Part shown: piece after piece, positions 1-14,329 of the stretch | Numbering within the stretch: the stretch's first letter is position 1 | Layout of the letters: each line of letters begins with the position of its first letter | From: Spodoptera frugiperda | Taxonomy: Eukaryota > Arthropoda > Insecta > Lepidoptera > Noctuidae | NCBI RefSeq assembly: GCF_023101765.2 | Contig: NC_064217.1 | Location: forward strand, 3,472,001-3,536,000 | DNA: 64,000 nt | Direction of reading: 5' to 3' | The notes under the pieces: model-generated | The model's database searches: none | Seen by the model: only the letters and a program-made list of their open reading frames with translations | What the model was told of the DNA's origin: nothing | Made by a program: the position numbers and the translations under genes

Positions 1-30
1 GAGACATTTATTTTACCCTTTTATTTTTAT

Positions 31-69
31 TCAGACTTTCAGTGAGTAGATACTCACTGAAAAGTCTGA
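31..69. repeat. Near-perfect palindrome
   Basis: TCAGACTTTCAGTGAGTA is followed after two bases by its inverted copy, which has one extra base in the T run. It is a hairpin or cruciform candidate. Confidence 0.85.
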
Positions 70-2638
70 AAATAAGTACCTTTAATTTATTATATTTAGA
101 AAACACATATGTGAAAATGCAGCTTAAAAGTATTAATTATTCAAAAAACATTTGTTGACTCAGTAAATGTATTTAGACTAAACAATAAATAACAAAATGG
201 AGCTTAAAAACATTAAATGACATGATACATTTTTTTATCTTGAACCGGCTTAAAGGCTTTACAATTTACATAGCTTAGTCATGAGACAACGCATGAAATT
301 TCCAATTAAAAGTTACGTAGTCGTCAACGTACGAGTAGTCTCTACTCCAAAACACGTTATTTATATTGTGGCGACACCTGACAAGTGACAGATGACAGAA
401 GTCGCAAATATGCTATCGGCGAGTCAGTTTGCTTGAGGCCTCTGCGTACGCTAGCTAGCTTTGCTCTTATATAATTTCGCCGCGCTTCTATATATGTCAT
501 TCTGTGCTTTCTGACTATAGCTTCCATCTATCTGTTCTCATCAAATCTTTCACTCCTTTTTAAACTATACTTGTGTGGAACTCTTGTGTCAACTTCTGTA
601 TGTGAAAATAAACTATATATATTTCTACTGTGTGAGATTTTTACTATCTATCTTCTTCTTCAACCTTCACACCATACTTCACAACCTACAATGTATTCAA
701 ATCTACTTATAGGTGCATACATACGTACCTACATACATACATGTATCAACTTGACACAAACTCCACATGATGCCTGATGCCTGAGTCAGCGAACATTTTG
801 AATATTTTAACGCGCCATTAGACTGTCATAGACAATATTTTCTAGAGTAACACGTCAGCCATGTTGTTGCCATTTCGTTTACCAATATAAAGCTCTTACT
901 GTTAAAAGTATTTTCTTTACTTTGTGTTGTAAATAAAAGATGCCTAGACCTTTGCGTCGCTAGGCATATGTGTTTTCTTTTTCAGGTACTTTAACAGTAC
1001 ATACATAAATTGATAAAAATCGGTGGGCGGTACAGATTCAAATAACTTGAGTACATTATGATTCTCTTTTTCTTATAAAGTTCAGATGTTCAGTATTCTT
1101 AGAAGTCTTCACTCAAAAGATGACTGCGTTTTAGTCTTGTGCTATGTAAACATGACACGGACAGATAATCCATGTTGTGAAGCAAAAATGTTATTTTGTT
1201 TCTAGTCAAAATGCCAAGTCAAACGCATCCCACCCTCGATATCTTTGTCTTACATTTCAGCACTTAATCTAGAGAATCGTAATTTAAATTTCAAATCCTA
1301 AACCAAAGCCAAAAATCCAACATTTATAGGTATTCAAATTGAAACTAATTCCAAAGGAAACTGACACGTCTAAATACAAATATTCCTAGGAAATAAATGG
1401 AAGCCCTGTCTTCAAATAGCTTCAAGCACAACGCTCTGGTAGCGATACAATTCGTTAAACACTTCCCAGCCCACGCTAAATGTCGATAAGGACTATTTTT
1501 GGACTGGCAAAGACAGCTGGAGTCATTCTATTTAAATTGGCAATTCTATTATAGGTCATAATTAAAACTGTCAATCTACATGTTATGTTTGGAATGAATT
1601 TAAGAATTGAGTAACTTTCATGTTATAGCTTCTGACACTACAAAGACTTAATCACGTCAACTGTGATATAATAGGGAGGTTGTACTTTTAATGCTAAATA
1701 ATATAAACTCATAAAAGTAGATATAAGAACAGTAATAATAAGATAACTGGGTTATGGATGTGAATAACTTATTCAACATAACATGCTATGCATATTATTA
1801 TGTGTTTCTAAATGATAAAATCTTAAAGAATTGACAGAATAAAACAATCTCGATTATCTAACAATGCTACCTTTCGAAATAACTGCAGTCCAGTTTTGCA
1901 TAATTAAAATAGAAAATGGCGCAAACGTCAGCAGCTATTTCGATCAATTTAAGCGGATAGCTAAGTAATTCAGTGAAACTAGGAGCAAAAAAAAACACTC
2001 CTATTATATAATCATTCCCAACTCCTACTCTTGTTTATATTTCTTCAGCTTTCTAGAACTTTATTTATATTTACTCAATGTTTTTACCAAAGACCCCTAT
2101 ATTTTCCTTCAGAAAACATAAATAATTCCTTGTAGCTTGCCTTCTACGAGTCCGTCTGTCAGAAAAATATGTTTTTCTTCATACGTAAATAGGTACCAAT
2201 AATGTTACTGTTTATTCGTTTAATTGAGATTTAATAGAGGGGAAATAAGTATTAAAACGTACAAAGTTAACGCGTGGGTCGGCACGAAACGGCACATTTA
2301 ATGTATACGAAAAAAAAAGTTAAACAGCGGTCGGACTAATAAGTCTGTAACAAGAACAAAGTAGACAAAAGTAAACACATTGGAACGGAGTCCAAACAGC
2401 AAAACCAATAAATAAGCCGACGTAAAGCCGAGCTTTGACTTAATAGGAGCTCACTTTGCACGCCTTTGTGGAACAATTCTATTAATAAAGTTGTTCATTA
2501 TCTTACAGAATTGCCGCCTAAATATGGCCAATTAGTAATAAATCAAAATTGAAAGCCGAAGCCTCAATTATACTGACTTGTGTTAGATAGTTACTGATTA
2601 ATTAATTGCTGGACTGTGTTATACATCTGTACCTACGT

Positions 2639-3100
2639 CCAGAGGTGGATTTAACTTAGGGAGCGCCCTAGGCAAGTACCGCATTGGCGCCCTTAAGTTT
2701 TTTGCGGCGCCGTGTCTCTATCGCGACGTCCTGTGTGAGCGATCTAGAAGCGAACGCGATGCGGTGCGGTGATACGTGTTACGGTGTGACGCAGCATATC
2801 CTATATACAAGTTAATCGTTTCGTTTTGTTTCTGCTTCCGACATTATAAACAAAAATCAACACAACTGCTGTAATCGCTTTCGCACCGCCTCCCACCGCG
2901 TCCTACGTGCGGTTGGTCACGTAAGCCACGCTAATAGATTTTGACAGTTTGTTGTTTTCGCGCATCGGCTTCCCGTCTGATGAAAATCGCTTACACAGGA
3001 CGCATATGAGCAGTTGGGCACGCGCGTTTTGCAGCGCCCCTCTGTTACCTGGCGCCATTGGCACTTGCCCAGTTTTCCTTAGGGTTAATACGGCTCTGGC
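2639..3100. mobile_element. Foldback-type element
   Basis: The left arm (CAGAGGTGGATTTAACTTAG, GCGCCCTAGGCAAGTACCGC, ATTGGCGCCC) and the inverted right arm (CAGAGCCGTATTAACCCTAA, CTGGGCAAGTGCCAATGGCG) correspond over about 55 bases with mismatches. The interior is GC-rich. The ORFs here on both strands are not supported as genes. Confidence 0.55.
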
Positions 3101-6100
3101 TTGGTCTGTTTGTCTATCTGATGGACACATTATCTGGTCTAGATAAGGCATGTTTTGTTTGAATCTCGTATTAGATCTCTCTTTGAAAACGTAGGCGTAA
3201 TGAAATGAGCTTTTGATACAGTTTGGTCTAAGACGTTTTAATTGAATGAGTTTGCTAATGCATAAACTAATAAACGAAAGAAATAATTTTCGGGTCATTT
3301 ATTAAATGTTTTATTTTGATTACATTTGTGACAAAAAAATTTATTAAGTCAACCATTTAGATTGATGTTTTATTAAACATTTATGAATGAACTTATTCAA
3401 TTTGAAATGTAACCTAACCTGCAGTCAATACATATAATGAAAAATTTACTACTAGGTACAATTGAGTCAGAATTCTTTATTTTGAAACCTCAATAGACTA
3501 CAACATATTACGCGTAGATCACATATCAAATTAATTCCAAACTATAAATAATATTACAAAGGTCAACAACACTTTGACATTATTAGAACTCTACTTTCAC
3601 ACTAATTCGCTCAAACTATTGAACTCTTCAAGACACGACACAAACAGTCAATATTAAATGCTAATAATTTCGTTACTCTGATCAATAGGTAATTAATTTC
3701 GGCGCAAACAACCCTGGCTTATGACGTCACACCCCCGTCAAGTGTGAACTCAATGTTTGGACATTCATCGTACAGCTGATATGGTTGCCAATAACAGCCT
3801 CAAACTTCCCCGAAGTACTTTCAAGTTAGACGGGGCTCGAGCTTTGGTAATAGTGCCGTGACAACCCTATTACGGTGTCCTAGAGTAGTTAAAGTGCTTA
3901 TAAAAAATATTTCTATCATAAAAAATGTGGTTTTGAAATGGACACGTAATACCCCTGTTATCCAAAAGGTTGTTCCCATGTACCCATTGCGTAAACAATA
4001 ATTGTTTTCATACAGCAAATGGCAATATGTACCACAACACTAGACTTTTGCTACGTAGAACTTAAAATAAACTTGGTTGACCATCCGGAAATAAAGAAGG
4101 CTGGCTGAACATAGCTTTTATGAATGTAAACAAGTTATTAGTACATACATATATCAAAAACATCGATGGTTCTATTATTATGTCCTCAACATAATTACCT
4201 CAGCTGTCGCAAGATAAGGAAAATGACGTAATTACGACGTATTCACGTTATAATCATAGGTAATGACTACTCATCAATCCGTAACAATATTTACCACAGA
4301 TTGTGATTTAGAAAAAAAGAAATAGAGTAAACAAATGTCAAACACCGGCCATTATAAAAATAGAATATTATTTTTAAAGAATGCGCCATTAAGAAAAAAA
4401 ACCCGAAGTTTCGAAATTCAAATTCAATTCTATGCAATTTTGTGACAAAAAGAAAAGTTTCATTCACCAGCCAATGTTTTTTTCCAGCCAGTGTTACGGT
4501 GTAGACAAAATAAAACCTTCTTGGTTTTTTTATAACTAAATTAAAACAAAGATCTTTCTAGGAGGAGCGTTTGTATCAATCCGTTGAAGAGTGGAAGAAA
4601 ATAAGACAAATTATATGGAGCCTTTGTTAGAGGACAAAAGGCATATTAATATCACTTAAGCGTGTCTAATGTATCGTCTAATGTATTAAGTTTCAGGGCA
4701 TTTGAGGTTGCAGTGACCGAATGAGATGTAGGTCATTCAGTTACTATCGGACAACGAGATTATTATAAGGGGAAAAATCATCGTAAATTACATTACGATT
4801 TTCTTGATGTTCTTAAACAACAAATAGAGGTAGCTTATGTAGGTACACTAAACCTTTGGCCAGTTATAACATCGATCATATTCCCAATTATATTATCAAA
4901 GGCAATTTCAAACTCTATGGCGTTCCTAGAATATTGAAACCTGAATATACATCTATTAGTTGGTCTAGGAATTGAATGCGAGCCCACTTACCCACTTAGA
5001 AGTCAAGCTAAACAAGGAAAACACAGACAAACACGAAACGTATTTATCTTGTGCATGATCAAAATGTATCCCCGGCTTGGAGAACGCGTGCTATGATAAC
5101 AACACTCTGTATACGAAATTTAAAACAAAACAAAGCTTCCTTCGAACGTCGGAACACAGATTAACCAGATTAAATCAGTTAATTGAGAACACGTTGTGCA
5201 GAACAGCGCGTACTTTCATTCGATGCCAGCGAACGACGCTGTCGCTCGACATGGCAGATCAACTATTCACACATGGGATTGCTACATCGATTAACTGTGA
5301 CCAATGAAATAGTGCGGCTCGGTAACAGTTAACCACGACGTTGTGTACGCAGCCTAATAACAATTACACTCGCGTTCAAATAATGACGCGCTGTCTATCC
5401 TAACTACGGTACATCGTTTGCCGTTTCCCTCAATCGGTTCACTTCCCGGAACATACAATCTTCTCTTTTATCACTTCCCAGGTGTTTACTGTTTGATTTT
5501 ACTACGTAACCTTGCCGATACGTTAAAGTTTCAGTGGGTGCGGACAGCTCTATTGAATGTTAATGTGGATGCGGCGCTCAGCTAAAACAATATTGTTTTA
5601 TGGGACAAACGAGCGAGTGTTTTCCGCATGTTTTGATTGCTCCGTAAATCACACAGACGGAACTATTGTGGCAGACGCGTGTACATGAACATTTTTGAGT
5701 AATAACACGAAATGTCATAACGCAGTAAAATGATGTTAACATTCTGCGAACTGCGGAACGATATTTTTTATCAGTCTTTTTGTAATTAAACTAGCAGCTC
5801 TCAAAGCGGTTGTGGAAAGAAAGAGATATAATATACTCAATATTTCCAAGTTCTTTTTCAATATCGTACTTACTATTTCCTAATAAGAGTGATCATACAA
5901 ATTAAAAAACATCCAATCCAGTACAATCATTCAAAAAGCACTTTCGTAGACCGAACATTTAACTAACGAGAACATACCTTAACGTACTATCAATAAGGTT
6001 CTATTTACAAAACATTGATATGTAAACACGGTAAACGGAAACAACTAAGCAATCAAATTAATAGAGCATTTACAAATATTTCTCTTTCACCAGCGCTCCG

Positions 6101-6320
6101 AACCGACTGCGTTCGTTAAGGCAATTTACGATACAAAAAGTTTTCCCGAAGTTCTTAGCAGTGCACTCCAACTAAACCAAGAACGTAGAACGTACGAGTA
6201 ATTATTGCTATCGACCTATTTCAATGAACTGTATTCGTTATTCTCTCAATACATATTTAACTTCAGTTCGCTTCGTTAAATCGACTGCTTCTTCTTTTAT
6301 TAATATTTTTTAAACATTAC

Positions 6321-6525
6321 TCTACGCTAGGATTTTCTCCTGTATTGTGGGTGCGTTTACAAACATACAAGTTCACGTACACATGAAACACTGGCCAGAA
6401 ACACTGGCCAGAAACACTGGCCAGAAACAACGATTTGTAGTTCACACAGAGTTATTCCGTGCGGGAATTGAACCCGCTACACGTTGTACGGCTACCGGTT
6501 GCCCAGTCACCGCTTCAAACGAGCA
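6321..6525 (-). mobile_element. tRNA-derived SINE copy A
   Basis: Reads on the minus strand as a tRNA-like head (GTAGCGGGTTCAATTCCCGC, a box B) followed by the family body, ending near AGGAGAAAATCC. The same body occurs at 25673, 26466, 43811, 51623 and 57720. This copy has a private triplication of a 13-bp unit (6387-6425). Confidence 0.8.
6387..6425. repeat. Perfect 13-bp unit x3 inside SINE copy A
   Basis: AACACTGGCCAGA is repeated three times without a mismatch (6387-6399, 6400-6412, 6413-6425). Other copies of the SINE have a single equivalent. Confidence 0.9.
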
Positions 6526-7696
6526 GTTAAATTATATTTTCTATAGGAATAAACTGATGTTGATGTTTGATTCAAGAATATCCATTCAAGAAACACACAT
6601 TTTCGCCGTGTGTGATAAGACCACCCATTGTACTCTAATTACTATTACAATGTAATGTGTTTTATGTATATGTGCAATAAAGTATAAAATAAATAAATAA
6701 ATTTTCAACCAGTACAAAATAGCTAGGGAACATAGACCTCTCCCAAGTCCTGAATTATTAAAAATGAAATACAACCTCCTACATTACAAGCTCTTAAGAT
6801 TAAGTGCTAACCCTTCTTTGGTCCCTATCAAACATTACTCCAAAAAGTGTTACTGCCCCAAGTATTAAAACGGCAATCATCTTAAACTTACAACTCGAGC
6901 GGGGTTCCTTAATATCCTGACCTCTATCAGCTTATCTAACGATCTCCATTGTTTTCATACCTCTCCTTCCTTCCTACTTCAACTTTTCCCGCGATATCTT
7001 CTCAGCCAACAAGGAAAGTTCACCACCACAAAAGGTGTTGGTCCCCGACGAAAATTAAGGTTTTTTTTCCGCATATTGATTAGAAAATTAAAAATATCCC
7101 CCAACAAGTACTAGGGTAGCAGCGAACTCGTTATCTTGAGGAGGTAAATCGGCTCGGTCGGGAGACCCACGATAACAAAGTTTTTCCGTTATACCTTGGA
7201 ATTTATAACCGCCTGGTACCTCATTCTAACAACTTCTGTATGGAGACTCACTTACAAGCTTTATTATAAGAGAAACAATACATTTACAGTGTATTTAAAT
7301 AAGCTGCTTGTTTGTTACTGTATCTAAATACATTTTCAGAGAAAAAAACGACTCTATAATTCACAGGATAACACGATTCAGGCAGCTAATGTATTTGTTT
7401 AGTATTCATTTAGTGCGATAACGAGCATAAACGTATATTACTTTAAATGGTTAGGCTTTATTAAAATGGCCGATAAAATTTAATTGCCAGCACCAATTAA
7501 ACGATACAAAACTATTTGCGAAACCACAAACAAAATTAATTGTTAACGTTCCTTGGTGGCTGCATGGTCATGCCAATGGTTGGGTGACTACAATCAATTC
7601 TCAGGTACTACAAAATAAACTAATGGAGTTTTAAAATCGAAGTGACTGGGTATTGAAATAAGGGCCTGCCTAATCAAGAATTTAATGTCACTCTTA

Positions 7697-8009
7697 GGTT
7701 ATTTTTCCACCAAAGATGCGCGATGTAGCTATGCTACGAAGATGTAATAGCTAAGCTGTGAAAAGATGTGACCGTTTCCACTGATACTAAACTATGTAGC
7801 GGTGCGAGGAAGATATGCAGCTCGAGTATGCAATGTAGATATACGATAGTAGGGAAACCATCCATAGCACGCATCTTTCCATATAAAAAATATAGCTTAA
7901 CTGAGTCCTTTTCCACCAGTGCTAAGCTACGTAACAATGAATATGATTGGTGGAAGCATAACGCATCCACAGCAACGTAGCACAGCACATCTCTGGTGGA
8001 AAAGCAACC
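7697..8009. mobile_element. MITE with TTA target duplication (Harbinger-like)
   Basis: The ends are inverted copies: GGTTATTTTTCCACCAAAGA at the left and GGTTGCTTTTCCACCAGAGA read inward from the right. TTA flanks both sides (7694-7696, 8010-8012). TTA duplications are typical of PIF/Harbinger. An internal copy of the end motif (TTTTCCACCAGTGCTAAGC) lies near 7908. Overlapping ORFs on both strands are incidental. Confidence 0.7.
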
Positions 8010-8382
8010 TTAGAAGATTGTGGGAGCTAGGTAGTAATCCATGTAAAATGCTGACATTTAGCCAAATCTCAAATGCTAGCGTTCAGTGTTGACCCCTACT
8101 TAGTCACTAAAAGGTCAGAGGAAAGGTGAATGAAATGTTTATTTATTATGTGACTTAAAATGGCTTCTCCTTTTTCTCAGTTCGTCGGAATATTTATTTT
8201 TTTATATGATACAAAGGAGGATAATGTTTAACATTGCGAGATTCCTCCGTGCCTTGTTGGCATTTAAAGGTATCGCTGCCGGCTATCGATAGTCAGATAG
8301 TGTAACGGTATCTAAAAGAAAATAAGGATGACAGAACCTTATGACCTGTTGTTCTGCCGCCTATCATTCAATTCAACACCCA

Positions 8383-8431
8383 CCGTTCATCAATTACAGT
8401 ACATTTCCAATGTACTGTAATTGATGAACGG
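8383..8431. repeat. Perfect 21-bp inverted repeat, 7-base loop
   Basis: The arms 8383-8403 and 8411-8431 are exact inverted copies (CCGTTCATCAATTACAGTAC plus one base). The pairing does not extend outward. Confidence 0.9.
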
Positions 8432-11400
8432 CGTGACGTCACTTCTAGGTACGATTTATATCTCACTCCTAAACTTCGATTCCTTTTATCTAAGTATTGT
8501 TATCTTATATGACAAAATGAAAAAATAAGTGTCTAATATTTTTTCATTACCTAACTGACAGATTGAATAGATTTTTAATTATCAAACCCCGTCATCATCC
8601 CTATTATAAAAGCTACATTAATTACGTAGATACTTATGTCGTACTCAATTTTTAAATGAAAATTCAAGGTAAAATGATGTGGGTAACATACGTGGGTAAC
8701 AAATATAATGACTGTAATAAAAACTCATTCGTTTCGAAATAGTCCATAAAAGAGATCATGAAAATATTATTACCGTTGTGTTATGAGTTTTATAATTTCC
8801 TTGAGTAAGTTAGTATATTCACTATTGTTCTTAGTTCTATGATCGCAAGCGTGACTATTATTCTTTAAGTGACTAAACTCCTTGAATGAAGATTAGCTAA
8901 ATAAATTATAAGGTACAGTTTTCTATACATAATGTCATGTAAAGCAACTCATCGCACTAAGGGTACAGATTTATACCACTAACAATATCCAAAATTACTT
9001 TGTGAGTCCCATGAAATATGTATTCGTACCTATTGCTGTTACACATACCATATTTATGTCACAAAACATTGCCAAAGTTACGTTATCTGTCCTTTCAAAT
9101 GTAATTTCAAAATCTTTTCAAAATCTTTAATTTTGCCCCTAAAAAACCAAAGGTCAGCTGTCTGATCTACAAATAAGTAGATTTTCACAAAATGCATGTG
9201 TATGCAAGCATTCAATATCTGTACTTGCCAGTATTTGTGCATAAAATAAATTCTTAATACACGATATTTCAATCTATACATATCAGTAATAAAAATGTTC
9301 TCTCAATAAGCTCATAGAATGCATTCCGTAAAGTTAATAAAGGTGAAAGGTTACTTTATAAAATATTCAACGTCGTCTGTGTACCCGCCGTATATAATAC
9401 GTACTTACTATAATTGTACATATTATGTAAGTAATACATAGTGTAACTTTGAATGATGTTGTTCGATGGTTAAATACTTGCAAACTATTATTATGTAGTC
9501 CAAGGGCATGATAGTGTTATGATGCTCCATTTTTTGTATCACATAATTAAGTCCTATATAACTGAGCGTGCAAAATGTAAACAAAAAACACTGTGAAATG
9601 ACTTAACACATTAAAATATATGCTACTGATAATTTTAAAATAATAAAATCGAATCATACAGTCTTACTTCCATAAAATCCATTACCGTAAGTTCCGAAGT
9701 AATTGTATTTTTTTCTCAAATGTACTTATGTATGTATCACTTAGCAATTACATGTCTGTGTAAACACACCCTTATGTAAAGCACATGTCACATTCACAGG
9801 GTGTTGCCAAAAGTTCGCCCAACATTTTTCTCTGGAGTCTCGCCAGTCAACAAAAATCAACTTATGAAAGCCGTCGGCGGTAACATTTTATTCGTTTTTG
9901 TGTGGCTTTCCACCCTTCCACCCGCTTTAAATCCATGGTGCGGTCGAAATATTAAACTTTTTGAATATGATTTTTAAAAACCTCCTGTTGAGAATTTTAA
10001 TCTTTTTAAAATGTAACAAAATAATTTAGGAAGATATTTTTATTTGAGGCAATGTTCACTTATTTTTTGGTTGATGTCAAAGTGACCAATTTATGGGATT
10101 GAGGTAGAAAATTTTGGATCGAGTGAAGTATTAAATAGTAGCCATTCCTATGAATCGTGCCAAGAATCCATTCGTAGAATCGGAAATAATACCCGGTGTG
10201 TGACTATAAACTTGTTTCATATTACGTAAATTTACCAATATCAAGACCAAACAAGACACACAAGAAAATTTAAAAATTATAAGAAGAAAATACTATATTG
10301 AGAGTTCTATTTTTAATACCATATCAGGTATCACTAACCAAATTACAATAAGTTAAATAAGAAAAGCAACCAAACTTGTTGATTCTATAAATTCCTTGGG
10401 ATCGCTATAAAAACTTCTTGCAAAGTTCGTTACAAACATTCAAGGAGTAGTTGCCAACTTTACAACCAACACAATTTGTCTAACCGTACACTGCTCACAG
10501 TTTACCTTCATTTTCGAACTGTTTTTGTACTTAAACTGACTTTTAATTAACTAAACGGTAAGTGCTTCCAACTTGGCAGTTGTCAGAACCAGACTTCTGA
10601 ATGTCTAGCTTAAATACTGGCTTTAAATATGTCAGGTACGAATGTGCAACTTGCTTTATTTTTTACCCGCTGATGTGAACCTCGGCTTATGTGTCTGTAT
10701 GTATTTGTGTGTTAGTCTAAAGCGTTGTGGCTCCGAAACGGGTGAGCTAATGCTGACGAGGTTTCTTAGGTAATGTGTTTAAAACCATAACAAAAGACCT
10801 CAGTGAGATACATACAGAGTACAGATTGTTCGATGAAATTATAATTTTGTATCGTTCTTAGCAGTTTACCATAGTGTGATTTGACTCAGTCTACTACATC
10901 GAAAAACAAGCAGCATGGAATATAGTAATAAGTTGCTAACCAAAATCAAATTACCTCGTTACGAATCTCTACAGTCTATCAAATCAAGCAAAGTTAACGG
11001 ATTGATTTAGTGGTTCATATTTAATCTGAGGTCTAAGTAAACGGTGATTAAGTTTTATGTTACCCGAAGTCCCAGTAACTGCTTTATCCAACGTTTTTAG
11101 TTTAATAGTTCTTAGAAAACTTTTAGTCTCAGATTCTAAGCTAAAATTCGATGTTTGTTATCTAAGGCATAATATTTCATGTCTATTGAAAGTTGCTCTA
11201 GGGTTTATTTAAATAAAATATTGGAAATAAACTGCTTTTTAAGATAAGGAATCGTAAAAGTGAGGACCTAGGGATGTTCTTACTACAACTGTTGGTGAGC
11301 CAATAAAGATAAAGTAACAATAAAAAACAACGAAAAGCCAACAAGGCATTAACGAAAAGATTATAACCAAATAAGGACCAAAATAGGTATTGGTGTCTTA

Positions 11401-11466
11401 ACTCTTGTTTCTAAGCAGCCTGCCATGCGTGGCAGAATATGACAGAATATACTTTGAATACACCCT

Positions 11467-11664
11467 ATAAAGACGACCGGGGGCAAGAGATCGCGTGGAC
11501 GTTTCCCAACGAGATGGAACGATCAGGTGAAGGGGTCGTCCTCAAAATCTTACACGGTTGTAAGAGGCACGCTGAACGGAAACCGCTGGAAGCAGATCAT
11601 CCGCTCCTGATGCTGACCACGATCCCTGGCATGAGGGAACGATCAGAGAGAGAGAGAGAGAGAT
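11467..11664 (+). mobile_element. 3'-end relic of a LINE with GA tail
   Basis: GGGGGCAAGAGATCGCGTGG, AGATGGAACGATCAGG and the end GACCACGATCCCTGGCATGA followed by (GA)n resemble the 3' end of an RTE-like LINE. The intact element ends similarly at 48926-48946 (GTCACGACCCTCAGCATTGA). The ORF over it is a relic. Confidence 0.55.
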
Positions 11665-12055
11665 AGCGATAAAGATGATAACTTTGGTAATGGCTGATGA
11701 TGGTAAAGACATGCTGATTCTGATTATATTACTAACATACCTAACCGACGAAAAAATGACGTAGGTATTTTTTTAATAAACACACTCCAACAGTGTAACT
11801 TTTTGCGAATAACAGGCATTTTGTTATGGAACACTGTTATTTTTATAACATAGTTGTACCTATGCGAATAAAACCTACACTTCCGACTACACAACTTTTG
11901 TTATTTTTACTGGCTTTCAAAAAACTACAAAAAACAATAGTTTGTTTTATCATAGCATAGCTTCATGGATTTTATTTCCCGTATAGACACGAAATTTAAG
12001 ATTTACTTTTTATTTTATTCATTAAGGGGGACAATACACACTTCCAAATGTAATC

Positions 12056-12325
12056 CTATAAGGTACCACTCGTAATGTCACGCCTTTTATCCCTAAAGGC
12101 AGGTAGGCAGAGGAGCACATTACAGCACGTAATGCCAATGCACAATGTACGCCCACTTTTCACCCAGCCCAAGATACTGAGCACAATTCCAGACACCGTA
12201 CAACTACTGACAAACTTTCGATAAACCGAAAAAACCCAATAATTCTTTGCCCGATCCGGGAAACGAACCAGAGACCCCGTACCCAGCAATCGCTCTTGCA
12301 ACCACTCACTAAGAAGGCAGTCCAA
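12056..12325 (-). mobile_element. Second tRNA-derived SINE family
   Basis: Reads on the minus strand from a tRNA-like head (GCAAGAGCGATTGCTGGGTA, then GGTTCGTTTCCCGGATCGG) to TAAAAGGCGTGACATTACGA. I recognise this head and body as a very common moth SINE. The long reverse-strand ORF here is a by-product. Confidence 0.75.
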
Positions 12326-14329
12326 GACCAAGAAGATAGGCACCAATCAAGGTACCAATAAAATAAAAATACTGTATTTATTTACAAAGGAAACGCAACT
12401 GAACAGCAGTTAGTAGAACTTGTCTAGAATTCCCGGCGAGAAAACAGGTGGCCATAAGTATTAACAAAACGGCGATTAATATAAAAGGAGTGGTGCACGT
12501 AAACACATCAGTGGTATGGTGCCAAGAATCCCGGGCGTATACTTAGCGAGCGCCGGCCGCCTCCCGCCGCACGATACATGAGGCTACGCCGGTACCAGGC
12601 AGGGATAACAGAAGTACTAGTACTTAGTATATGTTACGGAGGAGCCTCAGGGTACTAACTGGGCACTTTATACTACAATAGAATGGCTATTAAAGCAGTA
12701 AAGGCTTATTTATTCACTTGATGATGTAATGGCTCTAAGTAAAAAGCTATAAGGGCTTATTTGTTCACTCGTTCGCATTCGATGATTTAGTGGTACCAAT
12801 TAAAACAGTTGATAAAGGCATCATGGGTTGGATCCCCTGCAATTTGGAATAGACTCCAAATTCGAGAACTTATCCCTTTTGGAAGTAATACACAGAGTTT
12901 TGAATGTGGTCCTATAAATTATTGAATTATTTTATTACATTCAGGCATATTACACGACAGTCAGAATGTAAGCCTCTGTGTCTAATTAATAACCTGGAAT
13001 AAAACTGCTGTATCCACACTTCAACAGACTAATTATACAGTACCTACTAACAAATTAATATAAGTTAAAGTAACCGAATAGACATTATAACAATACATCA
13101 AGCCACTTACGGCGACATATCATTACCGCGTCTGTCATCGCACATGAGTTACAAGTTGCATCACAATGCGGCCGGAAACATGACAACTGTCAACCATTCA
13201 GCCATCATGATTGACACACCCTGTATATGTTGCCGGGAGGAAATTACCACTTGAAGATGAATGTGTGATTGTGTACAATGGTAATGATTGTGCAATGATA
13301 TGTTGCATTATCAATTTTATATAATGACTTGCTGTTGCCCGCAATTTTGTCTGCGTAGAATACTTTTGACAGAATTTATGTTTCTTCCTTAAGAATCTTT
13401 TCTAAATAAAAGTACCATAAATTATTACTCCTTAGTACATCAGCTACCTGCCAAAAAAAGCTCCATTAAAATTTGTTCAGTCATTTCAGAGATTAACTGA
13501 ACAACAGATCAGACAGACCTATTGTGTGTATATTCATACGCATTTTGTTAAAAGCCTTTATTTTAATATTACAAACAGACACTACAATTTTATTTATTAG
13601 TTAAGACTAGTCGTTACTAGTAATAAGGATGAAAATAGAGGCTTGCTAAAAAAAAACAGAGGAAATATGGAGATTGGGTAAGTCAGGAACATTAAGAAGA
13701 GCAGTATCTTACGGTTACCCAAACTAAGTTTTTGTTAGATTTTCAATCTGTACTTTTTTGGGTCTATCCAATATTTGAATCAGACCTCTTGCATCCAAAG
13801 CGAGAATCACAAAATAAGTTTTTTATTATCTAAGTTGATTTAATCAATCTCTAGCATTAACAATTATAAATATTCTCTTAAATATCGACTCTACTCTTGT
13901 ACGTTCTTAACGTTTTTATTCGTTTTAAAATGATGTTCTAAACAAAAAATCTATTTAACTAACGGGACGGTACCCTGAAAAAGTTCCATGTTAAGAATTG
14001 TTCGAGCCATAATTAATAATTGTTCTTGTGCATTGTTTCATTTTTCGCAACAGAACAAAGATACCTCTAATTAAATTTTAAATTATGGCCGCTGTGAAAA
14101 ATAATGAAAGAGAAAAATTGTTCCACGAATCTGTAGTTTGCAAAAACATTCACAGAACTGACGACCCGACTTTGTTAACTAAGTTTGTAATTAATTACAC
14201 CACATAATCATTATTTACTGTGTCGTTTCATAAAAGTTAACCGACTTTAAAAAAGGAGGAGGCTTTTTATTTTTCTTTTGTGAGACATACTAAATTAATT
14301 ATTATATAATCGAATAATACGACGAACTC

